Shown here one piece after another: positions 14,701 to 26,700 of a DNA stretch of 60,000 nucleotides. Both the position numbers and the translations under genes were made by a program. The stretch comes from Liolophura sinensis (lineage: Eukaryota; Mollusca; Polyplacophora; Chitonida; Chitonidae). The notes under the pieces were generated by a model. It saw only the letters and a program-made list of their open reading frames with translations, was not told the DNA's origin and searched no databases. Location: the NCBI RefSeq assembly GCF_032854445.1, contig NC_088302.1, positions 30,723,979 through 30,783,978 on the forward strand. The letters run 5' to 3'. Every line of letters starts with the position of its first letter. Position 1 is the first letter of the stretch.

Positions 14701-17700
14701 GTGCTTGCCTTTCAAGAAACGCAAGAGACTTTGGTTCAATACCATTCTAGAATTTTCAAGATTCCTTACTTTCTGCTGTGCTGGGCTGTCTCATATTGTC
14801 TTCCATAAAGTTTGCTTGTCTTCCTCACAATATGACATACTGTCACATGGAAAAGTTTGCTTGTCTGCCTCATAATATGACATACTGTCACATGGAAGAG
14901 TTGGCTTGTCTTCCTCACAATATGACATACTGTCACATGGACAAGTTTGCTTGTCTTATTGACTATATGACAGACTGTCACATGGACAAGTTTGCTGGTA
15001 TTCCTCACAATATGACATACTGTCACATGCACAAGTTGGCTTGTCTTCCTCACAATATATGATATACTGTCACATGGAAAAGTTGGCTTGTCTTCCTCAT
15101 AATATGGCATACTGTCACATGGAAAAGTTCACTTGTCTTCCTCACAATATGACATACTGTCACATGGAAAAGTTCACTTGTCTTCCTCACAATATGACAT
15201 ACTGTCACATGGAAAAGTTGGCTTGTCTTCCTCACAATATGACATACTGTCACATGGAAAATTTGGCTTGTCTGCCTCATAATATGACATACTGTCACAT
15301 GGAAAAGTTTGCTTGTCTTCCTCACAATATGTCATACTGTCACATTGAAAAGTTGGCTTGTCTTCCTCACAATATGACATACTGTCACATGGAAAATTTG
15401 GCTTGTCTGCCTCATAATATGACATACTGTCACATGGAAAAGTTTGCTTGTCTACCTCACAATATGACATACTGTCACATGGAAAAGTTGGCTTGTCTGC
15501 CTCACAATATGACATACTGTCACATGGAAAATTTGGCTTGTCTTCCTCACAATATGACATACTGTCACATGGAAAAGTTCACTTGTCTTCCTCACAATAT
15601 GACATACTGTCACATGGAAAAGTTGGCTTGTCTTCCTCACAATATGACATACTGTCACATTGAAAATTTGGCTTGTCTTCCTCACAATATGTCATACTGT
15701 CACATTGAAAAGTTGGCTTGTCTTCCTGATAATATGACATACTGTCACATGGAAAAGTTGGCTTGTCTGCCTCACAATATATGATATACTGTCACATGGA
15801 AAAGTTGGCTTGTCTTCCTCATAATATGACAGACTGTCACATTGAAAAGTTGGCTTGTCTACCTCACAATATATGATATACTGTCACATGGAAAAGTTGG
15901 CTTGTCTGCCTCATAATATATGATATACTGTCACATGGAAAAGTTGGCTTGTCTTCCTCATAATATGACAGACTGTCACATGGAAAAGTTCACTTGTCTT
16001 CCTCACAATATGACCTACTGTCACATGGAAAAGTTGGCTTGTCTGCCTCACAATATATGATATACTGTCACATGGAAAAGTTGGCTTGTCTTCCTCATAA
16101 CATGACAGACTGTCACATTGAAAAGTTGGCTTGTCTTCCTCATAACATGACAGACTGTCACATTGAAAAGTTGGCTTGTCTTCCTCACAATATGACATAC
16201 TGTCACATGGACAAGTTTGCCAATAATGAGTGCAGGTTTGTTCTGGAGGCTTTGATTTCTTTCACCCATAATATACATGTGCGTTCCGCAATTCTCAAAA
16301 GTCAAAAGTTCTTGTGAGTATGGCATTCAGATAAGTCAGTACAATGAGGTAACATAATTTGTTCTAAACATGTATTTTCATTCAAACTGGTTTTTTAAGA
16401 AAACATTTTCACTTTAAATCATGTCTGCATTCAGAGGTTAGCCTGATCATGTGTTTATTCTTTGAAAGCCATGAAGAAATATTACATACAGTTTACATAT
16501 GGATTTGGCTTACAGTTAACATTCAACATGGCGCTGCGTCTCTGCTGTGGGTTTTACAAGTAATTATTACCAGCCCCAGTCCCAGTACACACTTTATTAC
16601 ATCAACAGATTTGGAATCAAGGATATGTGGATCCATTAGTGCAACGTGGAATACCAGAAAGAAAAAAAGATTAGGGCAGCTGTAAGATCTCTATAGGCAA
16701 TTCAGTCATGTGTGTCCTTTCAGAAAAAAAGTCTGGTAGACATCTTTGGGTGGACAAAATAATATCAGAAAAATTGGGACAGAATTTTCTCCTACATAGG
16801 GGCTGTGATATGTTTAACTGTCTTGTAGATCGACCATGTGGTCACAACTTCTGCTGGGGTTATTCATTTATTAACACAGAACAACTTATTACCCAGCCCC
16901 TCATATGAATAGAAAGTGAAGAGGATATCATGTTTTTTTTTCTTTATTTTCTTTGAACTGGTAATGAGGCTAATAGGTTTTTAGGTACTTGAATCACTGA
17001 TAAGTTTGCTACGTCATTATATTATTGTACATGTTGTTTTTTGCAGCAAAGAGCCAAAGAAACGAAGTGGTTATCTTCAGAAACAAGGAGGGTAAGTCTT
17101 CTTCCATTTGTGGTAAAAATGATGATAAATATCATCATCATCATCATCTTCCTTGATTTTATGGAAGGCTTGTACAAGAAAAGCAACAACCTGTGGATGG
17201 TCGTGGGCTACCTCCGGGCTCTGCCTGGTTTGCTTCCACCATAATGCTTGCCGCCGTTGTAAAATTGAAATATTCTCTAGTACAGCATAAAACATCAAGC
17301 AAATAAATAAGTAAACAAAGAAAAAACACAGTGGGAGTTTGTATGCCATTTCTGATCCTTTAGAAGCATAATGCCAAAAAGTATTATACACTGTTTATAA
17401 TATTATAATTGGGATAAATACTCTTGAGTACTGGTACGGTGTACAACACCAATCAAATAAATATATAAATTTGTTGTATATAAATATACACGTGTACCTG
17501 AAATGAAATGCTTTTTTGCAACAATTTTCATGCAGAGGAAGCATTTTGTATCTCCAAGCAAGAATTCTCAGTAAACTGTTAAAAGCCAGTCAGCTGTGAT
17601 ATCAGAGGTAATTAATATGTTGCAGTGTCCAGAACAACAGGGGATGGAGAAGACGTTGGGTCATCTTCAATGGCGAAGATTTGCGCTATTATACAGACAA

Positions 17701-20700
17701 CAAGGTATACAACATGAAAGTTTTGTTTTGTTTGTTGAAGTTTTTGTTTGAAGTTTATCCCTTTTTGTATCTGTAATCTGTTCAATGATTTATATAATTT
17801 ACACACGACTAGTAAAATTGCTCAAGAATCTTTTTCTGACATTTGGCATTGTCAGGTATATTCATTATGAATAATTTCTGCATATTTTAAAGCAAAGCAA
17901 TATTTCATTTAGGAGAAGTTCACAAATAAAAGATTATTCTTCTTTTTTACCATGTTGTATGCAGGATGAACTAAAAGGCACATTGTTTTTTGAATTCCTT
18001 TTTGTCATTTTCTTACTTGCTCTGTTCATTGTCAAATCCTGATTGCCATGATTTCATGGAAAATAACTGATACAGTGTTTCAGGGATGATATTATTTGCA
18101 TTAGTTTTACAAATGTATATACATGTATATGTACATGTCAAACTTTGTTTTTCAGACATGTGTATCAAAGAAGATATTGCCTGTGTCGTGTATGGCAAAT
18201 GTGGTGAATGACATCAAGGTAAACATACTACACAATCTTTAATGGAGAATCGTCATATGTGTGACAAGTATGTAGCTGAGAGTGAAAATGCTTGTTATAT
18301 AGTTCTGTCATATGTGAACTGAAATGATGACACTTTAAAACAGGGGAGATAATTGTGGATATTAACATTATTTTTTTATTTATAGTTTTTTTGAAAAAAA
18401 TTTAACTTTGGTATTGTACATGTATGCCATTGATTAGTCTAATGCTAAGGTATTTGTTTATATCATTTTAATCGTTGACAGATTCATAATTTTTGTAAAT
18501 GACTCTATTTTCTATAATGTAAAATGTGGATCTTGTAGGTAACATAGATGTTATTATATGAGGATATTTTAATATCATGATCAGGTTCTTGAAAAAAAGA
18601 AAATCTTTTAGATTCATGGATAAGAAAATTATGAAATAATCCCAAGATTTTATTATGACTGGGCCAAAAATTTTATTGATCTTATATTCTAACAGAGTTA
18701 TTCAAACTCTCATGTACAAGCAGAAACAATAGTTACGGTAATGACAGAATTTACATAGTATATAATGCCTAGCTGATGGAGATTGCTTGATCTGTGTTAC
18801 ATACATGTACATGTACAGTATGTACCTGATTTTTTGGCGTACCATATATGAATTGCTAAAATGTGTGTCTCCTTTTTTGACTAACAGATGGAGGATAATC
18901 GGAAATATCGGTTCAAAGTGGTCACTGCCAACAGAGTGTACATATTTGCTGCAGACACATTAGGTAAGTACATGTAATACTCCATGTTTGCCATGGTTTA
19001 ATGGTGCATATAATTACTGTCTGTTTGAGTTATTTTTTGATACCAGACAAAACATTGTAAGTTCATATTTTCACCAGGATTGTTTTGCCATTTTTGTTGA
19101 TTTTTCATGGAAATCAAATGATATGTCCCATTTTACATTTGGTTTTCCAGAGGAAAACCATTTATGGAGCAGTACCATAATGGAGGCAATTCTGAAATAC
19201 AAGGTATGTCTTCTTTACCTTCGTAAGAACATGTGTGCAAAAAGTAAAATATGCTGTTTTTTTTACAGAATAAAGTTTCTACAGTTTGGTACTAAAACTA
19301 CTGAACATTGAATTGAAATTGCATGGCTGAAGGGTTTGAATGATATATTCTTGTATGCTATTAGGTTTCTTGTATATTTAAGTATAGTTTGGAACACTGT
19401 TTCAAGTACAAAACAAAAAAAAAAAACCCAAAAGGTTAATGCTGTGAGAAGCAAAACTTCGGCTTTAAATATGAAACATCTTTCTCATTCTGTTTGCAGC
19501 CTCCCCCAGATGGGATAAAGGATGGAGGCCGAATGCACAGCCCTGACAAAGAAGGCTTCGTTAAAATTGATGGCATCAAAAACAAGTGTTTCATGGCCAT
19601 CAAGAAGGACGTTTTATGTTATTATAATAATTACGAGGTAAGTTAATCGGTCTCATTTTATCAGCAGTAACTAGCAGTCAGTTATTTCAGATATAGATGT
19701 CGTATCCTCAGAAATTTTTGTGCTTTTTTAGCCATGAGAAAATTTGTATTAGCAGTACACGTCTACATTTTAGATATATCCACAGGTAAATGTGACACCA
19801 AACAGACAATCCCCCTACAAGAATACTCCTGCAGTGTCCACAGATATAAATCTGACACCATATGGACAGTCCTCCTACAAGGAGACTTCTGCAGTGTCCA
19901 TAAATATAAACTTGACACCAGACAGACAATCTTTCTACAAGGAGACTTCTGCAGTGTCCACAGATATCAACCTGACACCAGACAGACAATCCTCCTACAA
20001 GGAGACTCCTGCAGTGTCCACAGATATAAACCTGACACCAGACAGACAATCCTCCTACAAGGAGACTTATGCAGTGTCAACAAATATAACCCTGACACCA
20101 TATGGACAATCATGCTACAAGCAATCCTGAAGTGTCAGCATGTATAAACAGGACATTATACAGACAATCCCCCTACAAGAAGACCTGCAATGTCCACAGC
20201 TGTAAACATGACACCATGCAGAAAATCCTCCTACAAGGAGACTCCTGCAGTGTCCATAGATTAAACCTGACAATCCTGCCCCAAGGATACTCCTTCAATG
20301 TCCACAAATGTAAACCTGACACCATGCAGACAGTCCTGCTTCATGGAGACCCCTTCATGACGTAACCAATATAATATTGAAGGAGACAAGATACAAAAAC
20401 ATTCCACCCTGTTCAGATGTGAAGTTTGAAAGGCATACATATATTTACAGGGATCTTTGTATATGCTGTCACATCATATCACTTGTTCTTCTGTTGCAGG
20501 ATTTCATCCCCGATTGTGCCATCAATGAGATTCAGATGAAGCTGGCATCTGTCAAGGAACTCGGCCAGACAAAGCTACAACTCTCCACTCATTACTCGCA
20601 GTTTGTGTGAGTTTGTTGGCCGAAGTTCTATTGCTTTAAAATTTTCTTGATTTTAATGTATTTTTGGACTCTTAAAGCCAGACAGGTTAAGAACCCTCAA

Positions 20701-23700
20701 CTCACAGTTTTCATTTCTGACATCTGAGTTATAGATGCATTGATTTATTTATTTATTTGATTGGTGTTTTACGTTGTACTCAAGAATATTTCACTTATAC
20801 GACAGCAGCCAGCATTACGGTGGGAGGAAACCGCGCAGAGCCCTGGGGAATATCCACTACCATCCGCACGTTGTTGGCAGACCTTCCCAAGTACGGCCGG
20901 AGAAGAAGCCAGCATGAGTTTCACTTGAAAAGGAACCCCTTTGGGGGCAGGCTCCAGGATTATTGCGCCGTGCTGCGTGCTAACTTCCTCGGTCACGGAG
21001 GCCCCCCTAAATGCATTGAGTGTTACATCTCCAGCCATGTAGTTCTTGGCCATAAGATGCCATAGTTGAGTCCAGTTCTCACAGGATATATTTGTATCTT
21101 ATTTCCAGCAGTCATTCACGCAGTCTGAGAGATTTATTGATTTTACCTGAGTTAATGTTAAAATAAATCACTTTTTATATTTTACCAGTTTCACATTTGA
21201 CAATGCACAAGAAACACAAGACTGGAAGATAGCCATTGAAGATGCAATAGCAGAGGGCCTTGCTGATGATACGGTAAGAAACTTTCAAGGTGTCATTGAT
21301 ACATCAGATATCAAGGTGTTTAAAAGGGTGACAATTGAATATCAGTATTTCTAGATATGCAGGGGTAAGAATTTCCTGTTGCCGTAAGTGGGAAGGCCTT
21401 CCAGCAACATGCTTATGGTCGTGGGTTTCTCCGGGCTGTGCCCAGTTTCCTCCCACCAAAATGCTAGCCGCCCGTTGTACAGGTGAAATATTCTTGAGTA
21501 CAGCGTAAAACACCAATCAAATAAATAAATAAATAAATTTTCTGCTGGAAATTCAGGACGTTTAAGGTATTTAATCTTTGACAAAAAGGTCAAAACTAGT
21601 CGCTTTAATCACTAGTCATTGAGGTGAGCTGCATGTAGTAGAAGTGATTTTGATGGCAAATATTCTCTTCCCTGGATACACATTAATGCACATGCATATA
21701 TAGTCAAATACCTTTGTTGTTGGCAGTTATAAACTTTCATTGTCACCATTGTAGGTTTTTACAAATGTTAAAGAAGGCGAGATCTGTGTATTGATGTTCT
21801 ATAGTTGATGGAACGTTTGTCTTGTAAGCATCATATGGTATCTTTGCATTGGTGTTCCAGTTAGACAGCACTTGACACTGAAAATATGTTGAGGAAAAGG
21901 CCAAATCATGTGGCATCATATGGTATCTTTGGCATGGTGTTCCAGTTAGGCAGCACTTGACACTGAAGATATGTTGAGGAAAAGGTCGAATAATGTGGCA
22001 GCTTATGGTATCTTTGGCATGGTGTTCCAGTTAGGCAGCACTTGACACTGAAAATATTTTGAGGAAAAGGCCAAATAATGTGGCAGAATACGGTATCTTT
22101 GGCATGGTGTTTCAGTTAGGCAGCAGTATAAATATATCAGATTTGGGACCAGTCTACATAATATGACTGAAATATTATGGAAATCAACATTAAATATCAA
22201 TAAAACAATCATCAAATGTATTATGAGGTGCATGGATGTATGAACCTGTCTTGTCTGCAATTATTGATCTTGTCACTATTTTACTTTTCGATTACAGGTG
22301 TTAAAAAAGGTAATGGTCAACAGTAGTAATCAGTGGTGTGCAGACTGTAGAGCACCTAGTAAGTATTACCATTTATAGTTAACTCATATTAACATTTCAA
22401 GATTGATTCTCCATGGTTGAGGTGGTTTGCATACTAGAGCGGCACAATGACCCAAAAGCCAGCAACCTGCAGATGGTCGTGGGTTCCCCCGCTCTCTACC
22501 AGGTTTTCTCCCACCGTAATGCTGGCCGTCGTCGTATAAGGGAAATATTCTTGTGTTACGGCGTAAAACAACAATCAAATAGATAAATAAATATTTATAA
22601 GTGAAATACTCTTGAGTATGGCATAAAACACCAGTTCAGTCAAATAAATCAATCAGTGTGAGATCGCAGAAATACTTCCTTTTTTTGTTTTACACTCGCC
22701 TACTTGCTTTAATGCGCAGAGACAGAGGTGATCTAAATGTTAACAAGGGAGTTAAATCAGCTTCACAGCCTCTTAGGTCCAAACCAGTGCATTATTGGTG
22801 TCCATGATTTACGTATTCTTTGTAGACTGTTCTGTTGTCTAACATACTAAAATTTCTGGTTACTATCAGCTGTAGTTCTCAGAATAACATCTATTGTTGT
22901 TCATTTCTCGGACAGTGACAATAAATGTAAAATGTAAATTTGATGTCATTTCTTTGACATTGTCATTGCTAAGTTTTTTGACAACGTGAAAATTAACATA
23001 TTCTCATTTTAAGCGATGTTCTTGTGATCACAGAAAATTTCTTTTTTTGTAGAACCTCACTGGGCAGCAATTAATTTGGGCATTGTGTTATGTAAAAAGT
23101 GTGCAGGTAAGAAGAATTTCTTTGATTGTCGATCTACAATTAGGACGGAAAAATTGCGACATTGTGTTTATATATGACATTAAAGTATTTTAAATATGGC
23201 AACATCATTTTTGTTGTTCATTATCATACCTTCTCAATAATTACAGACACTCGCTTATTGAGACATATTGAAAGTAAGCGTGTAGATCAGAGAAGTCTCC
23301 CGCAAAGCGGAAAAGTTACGAATGATGCATGGTACGACATGACCTCAGTAAATACATTACTAGGTATCTCAAAACCCATCCCTCAGATTCCTCACTCAGT
23401 TCATTTGCACTTCAATTAAACTGAAGTATGTTGACAAAGATCCTCAGTTGAATGTGAGTGAGACAAAATCTGTAATGTGTATGTGGATAACAAGAACCCA
23501 TACACACCACACCCGTTACAGGAACTGGTTTCACAAATTACTACCAGATAACAAATTCACAACAAAAAGCAGGATTAAAGAATCCTAGAAATTCCCATCT
23601 TGTATGTATCTCGCTGATAATATGTTTTGAAGGAGCTTTCGCAAATCATTGGCAGGCTTACATGTACTTAAAATGGCTAAATGAATGAACAATTACCTGC

Positions 23701-26700
23701 TGTGAAAAAAAATTTGAACGAGGTTTTAGTTTTAATGCGGCATTAAAAGCTTTTAAACATGGCTTGATCAGCAGGAGTCATCACCAGACATCTCTGGTCA
23801 CATCAAGAGTCCCAGGAATGGACATCATTGGTATCAACATTGGTATTCTTAATTAGATTCCAAGCCAAGATTTCCTTGTACTTAGGCAGACACGCATTAC
23901 ACAATACAGAATTCAACAGTGAGTGCATTATGACACCAGCCGGAAGGCTATAAAACCTCCTCAACTGTCTTAGCCTGGTATGCCTGGAAACGTGTGTCCG
24001 TTTCTGACGTAGGCCTACACATACATGCATAAAGTTTGTCACACCACATATCAAAGCCAATATTATCGGCTTGGGAATATTGAAATAAGTAAGTAGCTGT
24101 GTATATATGTCAGACTGTGCCAAACTTTGATTTTCTTTCAGAAAGGTTTGTATTGAATCCTGTTGCTGTTGTCGTTGTTTCTCCAGAATTATTTCTAGCG
24201 TGCACTGGTATAGTGTTTTACTGCCAGCCGGTTTACACAACAATGCTTAAAAAAAATTTTATTTTTTAAGTTAGTCTTCATGTAAGTTGTAAATGCCGCT
24301 AGTGGTTATGAATGACAAATAATTAGTTTTCAAATTTGCGCTTGTGTAGTCTTTTACTGCCTGACAGTTTACACAAGGATGTTTAAAATAATTTTTTTTT
24401 TTATATATAGTCTTTGTGTAAGTTGCAAATGCCACTAGTTGTTATGAATGACAAATAATTAGCTTTCAGATTTCGAGAACTACATGTTTTGACAACATGT
24501 CATGTTATCCAACAAGAGATTCTATTGGCTCACATTCAGTTGAACACAGCTAATAAATACGTCACAAATGCAATGTACCCATATGTTACAAGTGAAAATT
24601 CTGAAAACGTCTGTTTTTCTGTAATTTTGTAGTTTTTGTAGAGTTTTAAACGACATTGGCATGATTGGAAAACAGCCGTCCAATCACACAAAAGTTAAAT
24701 CTTTTCGAAAACCCGGCAGTGTGTCTTCCTGTCTTACCAAGCTAGTGAGGCTCACTGAGGTGTGACGAAGATGTGAACTACTGTCACTGATCGACTACCG
24801 GTAATCTTCTCCCCATAGAGAGAGTACGACTTAAGACAACAGCCCCTGCAAGGCATCCTGGTATACATTTTCTAAAAATGCGTCTGAAGTAATTGAGAAT
24901 GTACGGTAATTTTGTGGAGTTATTTGTCCCTCACGACATTTGAACAAACTTAACTGTTGTGTCCATTTCACAGGCATTCACCGTGAGCTTGGTTCAGGGA
25001 TATCCAGAGTCAAGTCTTTGAGGATGGACACCAAAATCTGGACACCCAGTTTGATTGGGGTAAGAACTAATACTGAACCATTGTAATTGGAAAGACCATA
25101 ATTGGTCACCTTATCTAATTGTACTGACTAAGATTGCACAGATAATCTAATTGTGCTGACTAAGATTGGACACCTGTGTTGATACTGTTCACTAAGTCCA
25201 GACATTTCCTTTAAATATCTCCCAGCCAATCTTTTAATAGCTCTTGAAGTTCCAATCTTTACCTGTCCATTTTTTTTTTCAGCTTATTGTTGCTATTGGC
25301 AATGAGAATGCAAATAATTTCTGGGAGTTTGACATGTTATCCGACATGGAGATTGAAAGTGACACGACAGCTCAGCAGAGAAAGCATCATATAGAGGAGA
25401 AATACAAACATCGCAAGTTCTGTCGACTCCATCCAAAAAACGCCAACAAAACAGCCCTCAATCAGGTGAGTCCAAGTTTGGTTGCATATGTTTGGACCAG
25501 CATTCATAAAATTGTCCTTCACAAATATGCATTTGACCAGCACACTTCAACCATGACTTTTAATTTCATGCAATATTTTTACCAATTAATCATCATGTTG
25601 ACTGAAGAAGTTAGAGAAAAAATTGCTGTGATCACAACTCTCTGTACTGTATGATTTACCTCCCTTTTCAGGAACTCCTCAGAGTGGCGGAGACAGATGA
25701 TGTCCTCAAAACAATGCAAATTTTATTCTCTGGGGCAGAGGTATGGTCGTGTCATTCTTACTTATCGTACCTTCTCAATAATTACAGACACTTTCTAACT
25801 GAGACACACTGAAAGTAAGCAGATAGATCACAGAAATCTCCCATGAAGCACTCACAGTGGGTGCCAGTTGGAGTGTAGGCCTGCCCTGGCCTATAAATAG
25901 AGCCTATCCTGACAGCTTGTAAATGGCAACTCACAGTGTCATTTTTCAGTATACACTCTGACTTTAAAAACTTGAAACAAGTAAGAAAAAAAAAATATTG
26001 ATTCCTGAACATCAAACTAGCGAAAATATCTCTTTGCTGCCATTTCCCTACCCAAAACACTCACCATGACGTCTTCCCGGCTGTGTCTTACAAACTATGC
26101 TGTCCGATACTTAAAATCGATGGTTGTATGGCATTATTTACAGGGGAACATTCAACACTTCACTGCATTAGGCATTATATCCGTAGGATTTTTGTCTTGA
26201 ATTGACCGACTGCTGGTCTTCCTTCCCACTCTTGTTTGGTGGGGGGTTGGGGGGGGCACATAAGAATGGAACATTGATGATTGATGTTTGATCATTGAAT
26301 TAACAATGCTGCACCACAGAATCTCTGGTCAGACTTCAGATTCCGAATTTTCAAACATTGAATTTGATCTTTGTCCAGGCATTTCCAGCCGCACTGGCGG
26401 TACAGATTTACTTAAAAAATGGATTTGGGGGAATTCATTTTTGCGCATTTAATGAAGGCAATACTGCAAAAAAAAATCTCTTGCTTTTTCCTAGTTTTAT
26501 TACGGCCGGAATTACACAAGCACGTCAAGCAGGTATTATCAAAGGAGCTTTAATCGCCTTTTGTTTCCTGCAATGTCGCTAACCAGTAATTCAACCCAGG
26601 TCTTTAATTCTTGATTAGCGCAGTCAAGCAACACGATCAGTTTTGGATTGTCCCCTGTAGCACGTCAGAAACCGCTAGCATTGCCGTAGCTGTCCAACAG

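Larger units (their letters stand above)
13576..17046 (+). other. Intron(s) holding a 45-bp minisatellite and an unplaced exon
   Basis: It contains a SINE fragment (13842-13961) and the 45-bp array (14795-16222). The flanking sequence should hold the missing phase-correcting exon. A segment at 16574-16681 with a GTAAGA donor was considered but does not fix the phase. Confidence 0.5.

Noticed and set aside
15041-15784. Open frame of 247 codons
   Set aside because: It consists only of 15-residue copies from the 45-bp minisatellite, and several other frames are equally open.
14795-16222. CRISPR array
   Set aside because: Units are contiguous without unique spacers, and the surrounding gene is eukaryotic.
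16574-16681. Possible exon with acceptor TATTACCAG and donor CT|GTAAGA, one frame reading on into KKKRLGQL
   Set aside because: At 108 bases it leaves the phase mismatch between 13575 and 17047 unresolved, and entry in phase 0 meets a stop (CAT TAG).
19734-20147. Open frames of 112-137 codons
   Set aside because: They follow from the 60-bp repeat unit, which is a multiple of three, inside an intron with valid flanking exons.
23803-24243. Minus-strand open frame of 146 codons as a separate gene
   Set aside because: It lies entirely inside a transposon copy, crosses a local duplication, and shows no domain I recognise.
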